A DNA stretch of 64,000 bases from Achromobacter sp. Bel (GCF_012928505.1 NZ_JABBJN010000022.1:1-64000), one strand, 5' to 3'; shown: positions 35,131-45,485, counted from the first letter of the stretch. Translations and numbers: made by a program. The notes: generated by a model not told the origin, from the letters alone.

Positions 35131-35146
35131 GTATAAAATTTTATAC
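35131..35146. promoter_or_regulatory. Perfect 16-bp palindrome, probable toxin-antitoxin operator
   Basis: GTATAAAATTTTATAC is a perfect palindrome, 6 nt before the toxin start. It contains a TATAAA that could serve as the -10 box. Position and symmetry fit autoregulation by the XRE antitoxin. Confidence 0.7.
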
Positions 35147-35314
35147 CAAAATGGAACGAAGCACAGCCGCCGTCCAGGCGACAGCTCGACTCTCCAAATG
35201 GCGCTAGTCCTATTCCAGCAAATCGCGGCGCTCTGCGCTCGATTCGGCCGCGAATCGCGGACCAATGGCAATGCGGCTTACCGCAGATCTTGAAGGGGCC
35301 GCCCTGCACGGCCG

Positions 35315-35343
35315 AAAAAAAGGGCCGCAAATTTCGCGGCCCT
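35315..35343 (-). terminator. Intrinsic terminator of the PEBP gene
   Basis: A 9-bp stem (AAGGGCCGC with GCGGCCCTT, 7-nt loop) followed by a T-run on the minus strand, 24 nt after the stop of the 35368-36021 gene. Confidence 0.85.
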
Positions 35344-35367
35344 TCTATGCGGCGTCAGCGGCCGGCG

Positions 35368-36021
35368 CTACGCCTCGGTCGCCCCGATCTGCTTGGGCGC
35401 CAGTTTGGGATTGAGCGTGTAGGTGCCCGTCACCGAAGCCTGGGCCAGCACGTGCTTCTGCATGGCGCGCAGCGCGTCCTCGCCGGTGAAGGAGCCGTTC
35501 AGGTTCAGGCTGTGCACGTCCAGCGCATATAGCGTGAAGACGTAGCGGTGCACGATCGAATCGTTCCAGGGCGGGCACGGGCCGTCATAGCCGAAATAGT
35601 CGCCGCTCATGTCGTGGTCGTTGGCGAACCACGAGGAATACGAGTTGATGCCCTGGCGTGCGTCCATGGGCGCCAAGGGGCCGCCCTTGCCGCGCGGCGT
35701 GATGCCGTTGGAGAAGGCCCCTTCGTCGATTTCGCGCATGTCGGCGGCCAGGTCCACCAGCACCCAGTGGAAGAAATCCACGCGGGGCAGGTCGGCCGGA
35801 ACTTCGCGGCCTTCCTGGTTGACGTCGTCAGGCCGCGACGGCACGTCCGGGTCATGGCAGATCAACGCAAACGACTGCGTTCCCGGCGGGACGTCGTCCC
35901 ACGAAAACTGCGGGTTGTAGTTGTCTGCCAGCGCGACGTGCGATTGCGCATCGATCTTGCCGAAGGCGTAGCGTTCGGGAATCGACTCGTGATCGGAAAA
36001 AGACAAACTCGAAAGTTCCAT
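35368..36021 (-). CDS. YbhB/YbcL family PEBP protein
   Basis: This 217-aa protein belongs to the phosphatidylethanolamine-binding (Raf kinase inhibitor-like) family. The ligand-pocket blocks are present (FALICHDPDVPSRPDDVNQE; YFGYDGPCPPWNDSIVHRY). No signal peptide is visible, so it is cytosolic. The role in bacteria is not defined. The ATG at 36021 is chosen. It lies downstream of tyrS on the same strand with 71 nt between. Confidence 0.9.
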   Translation of the reverse strand: MELSSLSFSDHESIPERYAFGKIDAQSHVALADNYNPQFSWDDVPPGTQSFALICHDPDVPSRPDDVNQEGREVPADLPRVDFFHWVLVDLAADMREIDEGAFSNGITPRGKGGPLAPMDARQGINSYSSWFANDHDMSGDYFGYDGPCPPWNDSIVHRYVFTLYALDVHSLNLNGSFTGEDALRAMQKHVLAQASVTGTYTLNPKLAPKQIGATEA

Positions 36022-36092
36022 GTCGTGCTCCTTGAAGTGCCGCAAAGGCGTCCCGCCCCTGCCTGTACCCTCAGCGTATCAAAACTTCGCAA

Positions 36093-37322
36093 TTATGGGT
36101 TCAAGTTAACACGCGCGAACTTGCGCTTGCCCACCTGGACGACGTAAGTCCCGGCCGGCAATTGCAACGATTTATCTTCAACCCGATCGCCGTTGACCCG
36201 CACGCCACCCTGCTCCACATTGCGCTGCGCCTCGGACCCCGATGCGACCAGACCCGCTTCGCGCAGCAGCTTCAGGATGCCCACGGGCGCGCCGCCGATA
36301 TTGACCTCCGGCATATCTTCCGGAATGGCGCCGTCGCGAAAGCGCGCTTCAAAGGACGCCAGCGCTTCGTCGGCCGCGCGCGCGGAATGGAAGCGCGTGA
36401 TGATTTCCTGAGCCAGCATGACTTTGGCATCGCGCGGGTTGCGCCCGCCATCCGTCTCTTGCTTGAGGGCGGCGATGTCTTCCAGCGAACGGAACGACAG
36501 CAGTTCGAAGTAGCGCCACATCAGCGTGTCCGAAATCGACATGAGCTTGCCGAACATCGAATCGGGCGACTCTGAAATGCCGATGTAGTTGCCCTTCGAC
36601 TTGGACATCTTCTCTACGCCGTCCGTGCCCACCAGCAGCGGCATCGTCAGGATGCACTGGGGCTCTTGGCCATATTCCTTTTGCAGCTCGCGCCCAACCA
36701 GCAGGTTGAACTTCTGATCGGTGCCCCCCAGCTCCAGATCGGACTTCAGCGCCACCGAGTCATAGCCCTGCATCAGCGGATACAGGAATTCGTGCACCGA
36801 AATCGGGATACCGCCCTTGAAGCGCTTGGTGAAGTCTTCGCGTTCCATCATGCGGGCGACCGTGTAGCGCGACGCCAGCTGGATCATGCCGCGGGCGCCC
36901 AGCGGATCGCACCACTCGGAGTTGTAACGGATCTCGGTGCGGGCCGGATCCAGCACCAGGCTGGCCTGCGCGTAGTAGGTCTTGGCGTTGGACTCGATCT
37001 GCTCGCGCGTCAGCGGCGGGCGGGTGCTGTTGCGGCCGCTGGGATCGCCGATGGTCGAGGTGAAATCGCCGATCAGGAAGATGACGTTATGGCCCAGGTC
37101 CTGCAACTGGCGCATCTTGTTCAGCACCACGGTGTGGCCCAGATGGATGTCCGGCGCAGTGGGGTCCAGCCCCAGCTTGATGCGCAGGGGCACGCCGGTC
37201 GCGCGGCTCTTGGCCAGCTTGCGGGCGAACTCGGACTCGACCAACAGCTCGTCGCAGCCGCGCTTGGCTATACGCAGATCGGCTTCGACTTCGGGAGTGA
37301 TAGGGGCTTCGGAGGATGACAT
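36093..37322 (-). CDS. tyrS: TyrS, tyrosyl-tRNA synthetase
   Basis: This 409-aa class I synthetase charges tRNA-Tyr. HIGH-like HLGH is at residues 60-63 and KMSKS at 238-242. A C-terminal S4-like RNA-binding domain follows ([20 protein letters not shown]). Length and motifs are normal for the TyrZ-type enzyme of proteobacteria. Confidence 0.97.
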   Translation of the reverse strand: MSSSEAPITPEVEADLRIAKRGCDELLVESEFARKLAKSRATGVPLRIKLGLDPTAPDIHLGHTVVLNKMRQLQDLGHNVIFLIGDFTSTIGDPSGRNSTRPPLTREQIESNAKTYYAQASLVLDPARTEIRYNSEWCDPLGARGMIQLASRYTVARMMEREDFTKRFKGGIPISVHEFLYPLMQGYDSVALKSDLELGGTDQKFNLLVGRELQKEYGQEPQCILTMPLLVGTDGVEKMSKSKGNYIGISESPDSMFGKLMSISDTLMWRYFELLSFRSLEDIAALKQETDGGRNPRDAKVMLAQEIITRFHSARAADEALASFEARFRDGAIPEDMPEVNIGGAPVGILKLLREAGLVASGSEAQRNVEQGGVRVNGDRVEDKSLQLPAGTYVVQVGKRKFARVNLNP

Positions 37323-37423
37323 GGCAGGGGGACCAACGCGGCTTCAGCCGACAAAAAGGTGTAAAAAGTGACGAAAACTATCGAAAATTCTAGCCGAATC
37401 AGCTAGGATACCGCCCAATCATA

Positions 37424-37457
37424 CGCAACTGCTATCTATACGCAGTTCGCAGTTGCG
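37424..37457. repeat. Inverted repeat in the tyrS/M23 peptidase divergent region
   Basis: A 9-bp perfect inverted repeat, CGCAACTGC and GCAGTTGCG, with a 16-nt spacer, lies between the divergent tyrS and M23 peptidase genes. It may be an operator or a hairpin. No factor can be assigned. Confidence 0.5.
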
Positions 37458-37588
37458 GTTCGGCCTACCACCCGTTGTTCACAAGATGCGCCCGCGTCAG
37501 CAGCCCCTGCCCCCGATTTCGCGGCGCGCAAGGGCTGTTCGTGTTACGCACCCTGCGAGCTCATGCCACCTGAGAGGGTATCTTCACG

Positions 37589-38998
37589 ATGAATCGTGGC
37601 CTCCACGAACTGGCGAGTAGCATCAAGCGCAAAGTTGCTGCCCTGTTTGCGCCCGTTGAGCCCAAGCCCCATCGCTCGGGACTTTTCCGTCGCACTCTTC
37701 TCGTCTCCGCTATCGGTCTGTTTGCTGGCGCCGCCGCCCTCGGCATGGTGCAGCAACCCGACCGCACCGAACTCCCCCCGTCCCGCATCATTCAAAGCGT
37801 CCTGCCGCTGACCCCCGAACAAGTCGAGGTCAGCAGCCCCAGCGCCGCGCCGTACATCAGCGAAACCCGCATCCGTGCCGGCGACACGCTGGCTGCCGTG
37901 CTGCAGCGCCTGGAACTCGACGCCCCGAACCTGCAGACCTTCCTGACGCATGAAGCCAGCGCCCGCAGCATCTACAAGCTGTACCCGGGCCGCTCCGTCC
38001 AGGCCGCGACCGACGACCAGGGCAACCTGATCTGGCTGCGCTACATCCACACCCCCGGCAATGAGACCGACGGCCAGGTCGTGACGCGCATGCTGCACGT
38101 CGCACCGTCCGGCGACAGCTACAAGGCCGAGGAAGTCACCGAAAGCACCGACCGCCAGACCCGCGTCGCCGTGGGCACGATCAAGTCGTCGCTGTTCGGC
38201 GCCACGGACGCCGCCGGCATCCCGGATTCGGTCACCATGCAGATGGCCGACATCCTCAGCGCCAAGATTGACTTCCTGCGCGACCTGCGCCAGGGCGATC
38301 AGTTCCGCGTGGTCTACGAAGTGCGTTCGCACGACGGCCGCTACGCCGGCGCCGGCCGCGTGCTGGCCCTGGAATTCATCAACGGTGGCAAGACCTACAG
38401 CGCCGTCTGGTTCAGCCCCGACGAAAAGAGCGGTTCTTACTACGACTTCGACGGCACCAGCCTGCGTGGCGCGTTCCTGCGCACCGCCTTGAAGTTCAGC
38501 CGCATCAGCTCGACGTTCGGCATGCGCATGCATCCCATCCACAAAACGTGGACCGGCCACAAAGGTGTGGACTACGCCGCGCCTTCGGGCACGCCGATCC
38601 ACGCCACGGCAGACGGCACGGTCGAGTTCTCGGGCTGGCAGAACGGCTACGGCAACGTGGTCATCGTGAAGCATCACGGCAAGTATTCGACGCTGTATGC
38701 CCACCAGAGCCGCATCGCCGAAGGCATCACCAAGGGCTCGAAGATCTCGCAAGGCCAGTTGCTGGGCTATGTCGGCGCCACCGGCTGGGCCACCGGCCCG
38801 CACCTGCACTACGAGTTCCGCGTGGACAATCAGCCGATCGACCCGCTGTCGGTGGACCTGCCCGTCGCCCGCGCCCTGGAACCTGCGGAAGTCCGCGCGT
38901 TCAACCAGGCCGTGGCGCCGTACAAGCAACAGATCCAGCTGCTGACCGAGTTCCAGCAGACGTTGCCTGACGCCCTGACCAACGTGGCCAGCCGCTAA
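37589..38998 (+). CDS. M23 family murein endopeptidase (MepM-like)
   Basis: This 469-aa protein is an LytM-type zinc metallopeptidase that cuts peptidoglycan cross-links. A signal-anchor lies near residues 30-50. A LysM/OapA-like region ([20 protein letters not shown]) precedes the catalytic domain. Zinc ligands are in HKGVD (His324, Asp328) and HLH (405-407), all present, so it should be active. The anmK gene follows, a link to wall recycling. Length is close to MepM/YebA. Confidence 0.93.
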   Translation: MNRGLHELASSIKRKVAALFAPVEPKPHRSGLFRRTLLVSAIGLFAGAAALGMVQQPDRTELPPSRIIQSVLPLTPEQVEVSSPSAAPYISETRIRAGDTLAAVLQRLELDAPNLQTFLTHEASARSIYKLYPGRSVQAATDDQGNLIWLRYIHTPGNETDGQVVTRMLHVAPSGDSYKAEEVTESTDRQTRVAVGTIKSSLFGATDAAGIPDSVTMQMADILSAKIDFLRDLRQGDQFRVVYEVRSHDGRYAGAGRVLALEFINGGKTYSAVWFSPDEKSGSYYDFDGTSLRGAFLRTALKFSRISSTFGMRMHPIHKTWTGHKGVDYAAPSGTPIHATADGTVEFSGWQNGYGNVVIVKHHGKYSTLYAHQSRIAEGITKGSKISQGQLLGYVGATGWATGPHLHYEFRVDNQPIDPLSVDLPVARALEPAEVRAFNQAVAPYKQQIQLLTEFQQTLPDALTNVASR

Positions 38999-39025
38999 CT
39001 GGCCCGCCGCAGCAAAACGTCCCAA

Positions 39026-39060
39026 AAAGGCGGCCCGCGCAAATTTTGCCGGCCGCCTTT
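39026..39060 (+). terminator. Intrinsic terminator after the M23 peptidase gene
   Basis: A 10-bp stem (AAAGGCGGCC with GGCCGCCTTT) encloses a GCAAAATTTTGC-like inner dyad and is followed by CTTCTTT. It sits 27 nt after the stop and ends 18 nt before the anmK start. Confidence 0.7.
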
Positions 39061-39078
39061 CTTCTTTCCGAGGCGCCC

Positions 39079-40212
39079 GTGAATTCCTCCGCACCCCGCC
39101 CGCAGGGCAACCCAGCGCTCTACATCGGCTTGATGTCCGGCACCAGCGTCGACGGCGTCGACGGGGTACTCGTGCGCCTGGACGCCGGCCAGGCGCCGCA
39201 CGTGCTGGCCAGCGCCAGCCTGCCCATGCCCGAGAACCTGCGCCGCGAACTGCTGGCGCTGAACCTGTCTGGCGACGACGAGTTGGCGCGCGCCGCCCTG
39301 GCGGCGAATGCGCTGGCGCGGCTGTACGCCCAAGCCGTCGCCGCCCTGCTGCGGGACGCCGGCGTCTCCGCCGGCGCCGTGACCGCCATCGGCGCGCACG
39401 GCCAGACCGTGCGCCACCGGCCGGACAGCGGCTATACCGTGCAGCTCAACGCCCCCGCCCTGCTGGCGGAACTGACCGGCATCGACGTCGTGGCGGACTT
39501 CCGCAGCCGCGACGTGGCCGCCGGCGGCCAGGGCGCGCCACTGGTGCCTCCGTTCCATGCGGCGATCTTCGGCGCCGCGCATGGCCGCGCGGTGCTCAAT
39601 CTGGGCGGCATCGCGAATGTCACGCTGCTAGCCCCCAGCCAGCCGGCCCGCGGCTTCGATACCGGGCCGGCCAACGTGTTCCTGGACGCGTGGTGCCAGC
39701 GCCATCTGGGGCAGCCCTACGACGCCGACGGCCGCTGGGCCGCCACGGGCCAGGTGGTGGCGCCGCTGCTGGAGCAACTGATTGCCAGCGAACCCTGGTT
39801 CGCGCTGCCGCCGCCCAAGTCCACCGGCCGTGACCTCTTCAACCTGCAATGGCTGGATGACCGGCTGGCGGCGTTCGACGGCCCCAAGCCTGCCCCTCAG
39901 GACGTGCAGGCGACGCTGCAGCGCCTGACCGCCCGGACGGTCGCGAACGCCATCGACGCGGCCGCTGCGGGCACGCAAGAGGTGTTCGTGTGCGGTGGCG
40001 GCGCCCGCAACGCCGGCCTGATGCGGGAACTGGCGTACTGCCTGCAGCGCCCGGTGCAGCCGACCGACGCGCTGGGCGTGCCCGCGCAGCAGGTCGAGGC
40101 GCTGGCTTTCGCCTGGCTGGCGCAAGCCTTCGTGGAACGCCGGCCCGCTGGCTTGCCGGCCGTCACCGGCGCCCGCGGCGCCCGGATCCTGGGCGCGCTA
40201 TACCCCGCCTGA
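39079..40212 (+). CDS. anmK: AnmK, anhydro-N-acetylmuramic acid kinase
   Basis: This 377-aa kinase phosphorylates 1,6-anhydro-N-acetylmuramic acid, a cell-wall recycling product, to MurNAc-6-P. The ATP-binding [15 protein letters not shown] block lies near the N-terminus, and the [11 protein letters not shown] and [15 protein letters not shown] blocks follow. The GTG at 39079 is chosen because the preceding frame would run through the terminator. It follows the M23 peptidase gene, but that terminator argues for its own promoter. Confidence 0.95.
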   Translation: MNSSAPRPQGNPALYIGLMSGTSVDGVDGVLVRLDAGQAPHVLASASLPMPENLRRELLALNLSGDDELARAALAANALARLYAQAVAALLRDAGVSAGAVTAIGAHGQTVRHRPDSGYTVQLNAPALLAELTGIDVVADFRSRDVAAGGQGAPLVPPFHAAIFGAAHGRAVLNLGGIANVTLLAPSQPARGFDTGPANVFLDAWCQRHLGQPYDADGRWAATGQVVAPLLEQLIASEPWFALPPPKSTGRDLFNLQWLDDRLAAFDGPKPAPQDVQATLQRLTARTVANAIDAAAAGTQEVFVCGGGARNAGLMRELAYCLQRPVQPTDALGVPAQQVEALAFAWLAQAFVERRPAGLPAVTGARGARILGALYPA

Positions 40213-40270
40213 AGCGCAAAGGGGCCCCAGGCGCCACCCGGGCGTGGCCCAAAATAAAAGGCAAAAAGCA

Positions 40271-40300
40271 AAAAGCCCTTCGGCATACCGAAGGGCTTTT
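40271..40300. terminator. Bidirectional terminator between anmK and erpA
   Basis: A 13-bp stem (AAAAGCCCTTCGG, loop CATA, complement) with A- and T-runs on both sides separates the convergent anmK and erpA genes. Confidence 0.92.
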
Positions 40301-40318
40301 CTTGTCCTGCTTCGGCGA

Positions 40319-40690
40319 TTACACCGAGAACGAGGAACCGCAGCCGCAGGTAGTGCTGGCGTTGGGATTGCGGATGACGAACTGCGCGCCTTCCAGGTCT
40401 TCTTTGTAGTCGATCTCGGCGCCGACCAGATACTGGAAGCTCATCGGGTCAACCAGCAGTTGTACGCCGGCCTTGTCCAGCACGGTATCGTCTTCGTTCA
40501 CGACTTCGTCGAACGTGAAGCCGTACTGGAAGCCCGAACAGCCGCCACCCTGGACAAACACGCGCAGCTTCAGCTCGGGGTTGCCTTCTTCGGCCAACAG
40601 GTCCTTCACTTTGGCGGCAGCCGAGTCAGTAAATACCAAAGGAACAGGCGGGGCGGCCTGGAGGTCGACGGTTTCGGTTACTGCATTCAT
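40319..40690 (-). CDS. erpA: ErpA, iron-sulfur cluster insertion protein
   Basis: This 123-aa A-type carrier delivers Fe-S clusters to apoproteins, including isoprenoid-synthesis enzymes. The three cluster-binding Cys are in [14 protein letters not shown] and [11 protein letters not shown]. The ATG at 40690 and the length are normal. It is single-gene, with convergent anmK downstream and a DUF6776 gene upstream on the same strand. Confidence 0.96.
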   Translation of the reverse strand: MNAVTETVDLQAAPPVPLVFTDSAAAKVKDLLAEEGNPELKLRVFVQGGGCSGFQYGFTFDEVVNEDDTVLDKAGVQLLVDPMSFQYLVGAEIDYKEDLEGAQFVIRNPNASTTCGCGSSFSV

Positions 40691-40776
40691 GGTTCACTCC
40701 TGGCCGGATAGGCCATATTTCGGTGAGCGGCAACGGCGCTCGCATAGTGTCACTATAGCGCAGGGCTTGACTAGAC

Positions 40777-41523
40777 TCAAAGTTCCAGTTTGATACTGCG
40801 GGAAGCCCGGACGGTATCGCCTTCCAGCACGCTGACGGTGACGCTTTCGGGGACAAAGCCATCGGGCACGGCCAACAGGCCCTGGCTGCGCTGATATTGG
40901 TCGAACTGCAGGGCCAGCGAAGCCGCGGTGGTGGATTCACCCGTGGCAGTCACCGGGCCGGTTTCGGCCTTGACTTGCATAGGTGCCAGGTCGACCGTCA
41001 CGGTTTCGCCTTTGAGGATGCCCGTGGCCTGGAACCGCAGCGCGCCTGCGAACGACGCCCCGCCATTGCGCCCGCTGCGCATCAGCAGCACCTTGTAGCG
41101 CAAGCCGCCGCCTTCGCGGTCGATCTGCACTCCCCGGATATCCACCGAACCTTCCGGGCCGGGAGGCAGCAATTGCTCATAGAACGCCAACTGGTCGCGC
41201 ACGCGGCCCACCTCGGCCTGCACGGCGCGCAGCTGCGCTTCAAGCTCCTGGCGGGCCGAGCGCTCGATGACGAGCTCTCCGTCCGCGGTATCCAGCTGGC
41301 CCTGCGTGTAGCGCAACTGCGTGGCCTGCTGGCGCATGGCCTCTTGCTGGGCCTCGGCTTGCGCCGCGCTGATCACGACGGCATCCTGCGGCTGGGCTTG
41401 CCGTTGGGCATGGAAATACCCGGCGACGCCGCCCAACAGCAGGCCGACCAGCAACCCCGCAGCCACGCGCAGCAGCCCGCCGGCGGGACGGGGCTGCGGG
41501 GTGTCGGGAAAGTCAGCTGACAT
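40777..41523 (-). CDS. DUF6776 family membrane protein
   Basis: This 248-aa protein has one N-terminal membrane helix (GLLRVAAGLLVGLLLGGVAG, about residues 15-34), a long coiled coil (about 50-115, Gln/Glu/Ala-rich) and a strand-rich periplasmic C-terminal domain (VDIRGVQIDREGGGLRYKVL). This is the layout of DUF6776, a family of unknown function common in Betaproteobacteria near erpA and argC. It is a single-pass protein facing the periplasm. Confidence 0.82.
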   Translation of the reverse strand: MSADFPDTPQPRPAGGLLRVAAGLLVGLLLGGVAGYFHAQRQAQPQDAVVISAAQAEAQQEAMRQQATQLRYTQGQLDTADGELVIERSARQELEAQLRAVQAEVGRVRDQLAFYEQLLPPGPEGSVDIRGVQIDREGGGLRYKVLLMRSGRNGGASFAGALRFQATGILKGETVTVDLAPMQVKAETGPVTATGESTTAASLALQFDQYQRSQGLLAVPDGFVPESVTVSVLEGDTVRASRSIKLEL

Positions 41524-41571
41524 AAAGCGCGTAGACGGGCAGCGGCCGGGGCCAGCTGCCCGATCCAGGCA

Positions 41572-42636
41572 TCAGGGCAGGATCGCGACCTGATCCAGGC
41601 CGGTCGTTTCCGGCACGCCGAACATCAGGTTCATGTTTTGCACGGCCTGCCCGGCGGCACCTTTGACCAGGTTGTCCTGCACGACCAGGACAATCAATTG
41701 GTCGCCGTTGCCCGGACGGCTCAGCGCGATGCGCAGGTTGTTCGACGCGCGCACCGAACGGGTTTCCGGCAGGCTGCCGGCCGGCATCACGTCCACGAAA
41801 GGCTCGTCGGCGTAGCGCTGCTCGAACAAGGCCTGGAAGTCGGTATCGCGGGCTTCCGGCAGGATGCGGGCGTAGATCGTGGAGAACATGCCGCGGATCA
41901 TCGGCACCAGGTGCGGCACGAAAGTCAGGCCGACTGTGCCGCCGGAGATCTTTTCCAGCTGGGCGACGATTTCCGGATGGTGGCGGTGGCCAGCCACGCC
42001 GTAGGCCTTGAAGTTGTCCGAGGCTTCCGAGAACAGCGAGCCCACTTCCGCCTTGCGGCCGGCGCCCGACACGCCCGACTTGCAGTCGGCGATCAGGGTC
42101 TGCGCATCAACCAGCGCCTTGCCGCCTTCCAGCAACGGGGCCAGGCCCAGCAGCACGGTGGTGGGATAGCAGCCGGGGTTGCCAATGACGCGCGCGCGGG
42201 AGATGGCTTCGCGGTTCAGTTCCACCAGGCCGTACTGGGATTCGGCCAGGATATCCGGGCAGGTGTGGGGAATCTTGTACCAGCGCTCGAACGTGGGGAT
42301 ATCTTGCAGGCGGAAGTCCGCGGCCAGGTCGATGACGCGGGTACCCGCGGAAATCAGTTCCTGGGCCTGGGCCATCGCCACGCCGTGCGGCGTCGCGAAG
42401 AACACCACGTCGCAATCCGTCAGCGACGCTTTTTCCGGCGCGGAAAACGCCAGGTTCACGCGGCCGCGCAGGTTCGGATACATGTCAGCCACCGGCAGCC
42501 CGTCTTCCTTGCGGGACGTGATGGCGGTCAATTCCACATTGGGATGCTGCGACAGCAAGCGCAGCAGCTCGACGCCGGTATAACCGGTGCCGCCGACGAT
42601 ACCAACCTTGATACGGGTGTTCGATGCTTGGGCCAT
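41572..42636 (-). CDS. argC: ArgC, N-acetyl-gamma-glutamyl-phosphate reductase
   Basis: This 354-aa NADPH-dependent enzyme performs the third step of arginine biosynthesis. The nucleotide-binding [18 protein letters not shown] block and the catalytic-cysteine block [11 protein letters not shown] are present, with the C-terminal [15 protein letters not shown] motif. The ATG at 42636 is chosen. It lies downstream of rplM-rpsI in the same direction, with a terminator between. Confidence 0.97.
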   Translation of the reverse strand: MAQASNTRIKVGIVGGTGYTGVELLRLLSQHPNVELTAITSRKEDGLPVADMYPNLRGRVNLAFSAPEKASLTDCDVVFFATPHGVAMAQAQELISAGTRVIDLAADFRLQDIPTFERWYKIPHTCPDILAESQYGLVELNREAISRARVIGNPGCYPTTVLLGLAPLLEGGKALVDAQTLIADCKSGVSGAGRKAEVGSLFSEASDNFKAYGVAGHRHHPEIVAQLEKISGGTVGLTFVPHLVPMIRGMFSTIYARILPEARDTDFQALFEQRYADEPFVDVMPAGSLPETRSVRASNNLRIALSRPGNGDQLIVLVVQDNLVKGAAGQAVQNMNLMFGVPETTGLDQVAILP

Positions 42637-42800
42637 GATGGTGTGCTCTTCGTAGAACGAGGCTAGATTGTATCGCTCGGGAAACGGGTCTTGCGGCACC
42701 GTGCCGAAATTGGTGCACTACCCCTTTCGTCCGACCGGACGGGATGCGCGGAGTTCCGCGCGGGGCGGCCGGAGCCGTTGCCCCGTTTGCGCCCAAAAAC

Positions 42801-42826
42801 AAAAAACCCGCCGAAGCGGGTTTTTT
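42801..42826 (-). terminator. Intrinsic terminator of rplM-rpsI
   Basis: An AAAAAACCCGC stem with loop CGAA and complement GCGGGTTTTTT, 10 nt after the rpsI stop. It separates the ribosomal operon from argC. Confidence 0.92.
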
Positions 42827-42835
42827 GCAGCAACA

Positions 42836-43228
42836 TTAACGCTTGCTGAACTGCTTGCGACGACGTGCCTTGCGGAAGCCGACCTTCTTACGTTCGACTT
42901 CACGGGCATCGCGGGTCACAAAGCCAGCTTGCGACAGTGCGGGCTTCAGGGTCGCGTCGTAGTCGATCAGGGCACGCGTGATGCCGTGACGGACTGCGCC
43001 GGCCTGGCCGGTTTCACCGCCGCCGTGGACGTTGACTTTGATGTCGAACGATTCCAGGTGGCCGGTCAGTTCCAGCGGTTGGCGCACGATCATGCGGCCA
43101 GTTTCGCGGGCGAAGAAATCGTCGACGGGCTTGCCGTTGACAACGATCTTACCCGTGCCCTTCTTGATGAAAACGCGAGCCACCGAAGTTTTGCGACGGC
43201 CGGTTCCGTAATTCCAGTTACCGATCAT
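42836..43228 (-). CDS. rpsI: RpsI, 30S ribosomal protein S9
   Basis: This 130-aa protein is S9. The typical [20 protein letters not shown] block and the basic C-terminus ending in [17 protein letters not shown] are present; that tail reaches the decoding centre. It follows rplM by 9 nt, the universal rplM-rpsI pair. Confidence 0.99.
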   Translation of the reverse strand: MIGNWNYGTGRRKTSVARVFIKKGTGKIVVNGKPVDDFFARETGRMIVRQPLELTGHLESFDIKVNVHGGGETGQAGAVRHGITRALIDYDATLKPALSQAGFVTRDAREVERKKVGFRKARRRKQFSKR

Positions 43229-43237
43229 GGCGTTTCC

Positions 43238-43666
43238 TTAGAGATCCAGCGTCTTGGGCTGTTGGGCGGTGTGCGGGTGCTCGGCACCGGCATAGACCTT
43301 CAGCTTCTTGATCATGGCGTAGCCCAGAGGACCCTTGGGCAGCATGCCCTTGACGGCCTTCTGAATGGCGCGACCGGGAAAACGCTCTTGCATTTTCTCG
43401 AAGTTCGTTTCGCGGATACCGCCCGGGTACGTGGTGTGGCGGAAGTACTTCTTGTCCTTCGCCTTGGTACCGGTAACGACGATATCGGATGCGTTGATGA
43501 TGACGATGTAATCGCCCGTATCAACGTGCGGCGTGAATTCAGGTTTGTGCTTGCCACGCAGACGACGTGCGACTTCGCTGGCCACACGACCGAGGACTTT
43601 GCCCTTGGCGTCGATCACAAACCAGTCACGTTGGACTTCATGCGGCTTGGCCACAAAGGTCTTCAT
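43238..43666 (-). CDS. rplM: RplM, 50S ribosomal protein L13
   Basis: This 142-aa protein is L13. The start [15 protein letters not shown] and blocks [20 protein letters not shown] and [14 protein letters not shown] are typical. The ATG at 43666 is chosen; the longer open frame would cover the leader. It heads the rplM-rpsI operon. Confidence 0.99.
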   Translation of the reverse strand: MKTFVAKPHEVQRDWFVIDAKGKVLGRVASEVARRLRGKHKPEFTPHVDTGDYIVIINASDIVVTGTKAKDKKYFRHTTYPGGIRETNFEKMQERFPGRAIQKAVKGMLPKGPLGYAMIKKLKVYAGAEHPHTAQQPKTLDL

Positions 43667-43989
43667 GATGGTTCCTAAGAATAAAAAGTTCTTGCTGACT
43701 AGAACGTCTAGCCAGTGTTCTTTCCCCAACTAGACAAAATTCCAACCGCCCAAAAAGCCCGCTTCAAAAAGCCAAGCTGCCTGAAATTCGTTTGGATTCA
43801 TGCCCTTATTGATCCCCGCCTAAGCGTTATTACCCGCCCGTGCAATGGTCAAAATGAGGGAAAGCCTGAAATTCTAACACGGTTGCTCAAAAAATGGGCA
43901 AGCGAAGAGAAATAAGGAAGCGACCGGCCACACCTACAGGCGCAGCCAGCACACATGCGATTCGGGGACGAATCCCCTGTCCGCCCGGG
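43667..43989. other. Leader and promoter region of rplM
   Basis: About 320 bp with no convincing gene, A/T-rich for this window. On the minus strand a TTGACC (43847-43852) with a weak downstream hexamer 17 nt later (43824-43829) could be the rplM promoter, leaving a leader of about 150 nt. A short dyad GATTCG-GGGA-CGAATC lies at about 43955-43970, near the livF stop. Confidence 0.4.
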
Positions 43990-44700
43990 TCAGGCGCCCA
44001 GATAGGCTTCCAGCACCCGCGGGTGGCCCAGCAGTTCGCGACCGGTGCCGGTCAGCGCCATGGCGCCGTTTTCCAGCACGTAGCCGTTTTGCGCGATCTT
44101 CAACGCCTGGCGCACGTTCTGCTCCACCAGGAACAGGGTCAGGCCGTCGGCGTTGATGGCGCGCAACGAACGGAAGATCTCCTGCACGACGATGGGCGCC
44201 AGACCCATCGACGGCTCGTCCAGCAGCAACAGGCGCGGCTTGGCCATCAAGGCCCGGCCGATAGCCAACATCTGCTGTTCGCCACCCGACAGGTTGCCGG
44301 CAATGCCGGTGATCCGTTCTTTCAGGCGCGGGAACAGGTTGAACACGTATTCCAGGTCGGAATCCACGTTCTTCAGGCCGCGGCGATAGGCGCCCAGTTC
44401 CAGGTTTTCCAGCACCGTCATGGTGGTGAGGATGGCCCGGCCTTCCGGCACCTGCACGATGCCGCGCGCCACGAGTTGGTGCGGAGCCAGGTTGGTGACG
44501 TCTTCACCCTCGAACAGGATGCGGCCACGCGCCTTGGGCAGCAGGCCCGACAGCGCAAGCAGCGTGGTCGATTTGCCCGCGCCGTTGGCGCCGACCAGGG
44601 CGGTGATTTCGTTGGCGTTCAGGTCCAGGTCGATGCCGCGGACGGCTTCGATGTGGCCGTAGTTGACCTCGAGTCCGCGGACTTCCAGCATCGCGCTCAT
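43990..44700 (-). CDS. livF: LivF, branched-chain amino acid ABC transporter ATP-binding protein
   Basis: This 236-aa ATPase is the second nucleotide-binding subunit of a LivHMGF importer. Walker A VGANGAGKSTT, signature LSGGEQQMLAIGRAL and Walker B LLLLDEPSMGLAP are present. The start overlaps livG by 4 nt. It is the last gene of the livJHMGF cluster. Confidence 0.96.
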   Translation of the reverse strand: MSAMLEVRGLEVNYGHIEAVRGIDLDLNANEITALVGANGAGKSTTLLALSGLLPKARGRILFEGEDVTNLAPHQLVARGIVQVPEGRAILTTMTVLENLELGAYRRGLKNVDSDLEYVFNLFPRLKERITGIAGNLSGGEQQMLAIGRALMAKPRLLLLDEPSMGLAPIVVQEIFRSLRAINADGLTLFLVEQNVRQALKIAQNGYVLENGAMALTGTGRELLGHPRVLEAYLGA

Positions 44701-45485
44701 TTGGCGGCCTCCGCTTGTTCGGTGTCTTCGTCGTCTTCGCGGCCCAGGTAGGCCTCGATGACCTGCTCGTTGTTGCGGATCTCTTCAGGACCGCCGCAAG
44801 CGATGATCTTGCCGAAGTTCAGCACCGCGATGCGTTCGCACAGGCCCATGACGAAGCGCATGTCGTGTTCGATCATCAGGATGGTGTAGCCGCGGTCGCG
44901 GATCGCCAGGATCTCGCGCATGAGTTCGGCGCGCTCACCGGTGTTCATGCCGGCGACCGGCTCGTCCAGCAGCAGCAGTTTCGGCTCGGTGGCCAGCGCG
45001 CGCGCCAGCTCCAGGCGGCGCTGTTCGCCGTAGGACAGGTTGTCGGCCAGGTCATTGGCCTTGTGGTCCAGGCGCATCCACGTCAGCAGTTCGTGCGCAC
45101 GCTCGCGGGCGCGCCTTTCGTGCTCGCGATAGCCCGGCAGGCCCAGCAGCAGGCTGGGGAAGCCGTAGTTCATGTGACGGTAGGCGCCGACCACCACGTT
45201 TTCCAGCAGCGTCATCTCTTTAAAGAGACGGATGTTCTGGAAGGTGCGGGCGATGCCCATGCGCGTGATGCTGTGCGGCTTCTTGGCCAGGACGCTTTCG
45301 CCGTTGAACGTGATCGTGCCGCCGCTGGGCGGCAACAGGCCGGTGATCAGGTTGAACACCGTGGTCTTGCCCGCGCCGTTGGGGCCGATCAGGCCGAAGA
45401 TCGCGCCTTCGGGCACGGACAGGCTGACGTCATGCAGCACATGCAGGCCGCCAAAGCTCTTGGAGACGGAGGAAAGCTCAAGCAT
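44697..45485 (-). CDS. livG: LivG, branched-chain amino acid ABC transporter ATP-binding protein
   Basis: This 262-aa ATPase carries Walker A GPNGAGKTTVFN, signature LSYGEQRRLELARAL and Walker B LLLLDEPVAGMNTGE, typical of LivG. The start at 45485 overlaps the livM end by 8 nt. It pairs with LivF to energise import. Confidence 0.96.
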   Translation of the reverse strand: MLELSSVSKSFGGLHVLHDVSLSVPEGAIFGLIGPNGAGKTTVFNLITGLLPPSGGTITFNGESVLAKKPHSITRMGIARTFQNIRLFKEMTLLENVVVGAYRHMNYGFPSLLLGLPGYREHERRARERAHELLTWMRLDHKANDLADNLSYGEQRRLELARALATEPKLLLLDEPVAGMNTGERAELMREILAIRDRGYTILMIEHDMRFVMGLCERIAVLNFGKIIACGGPEEIRNNEQVIEAYLGREDDEDTEQAEAAK

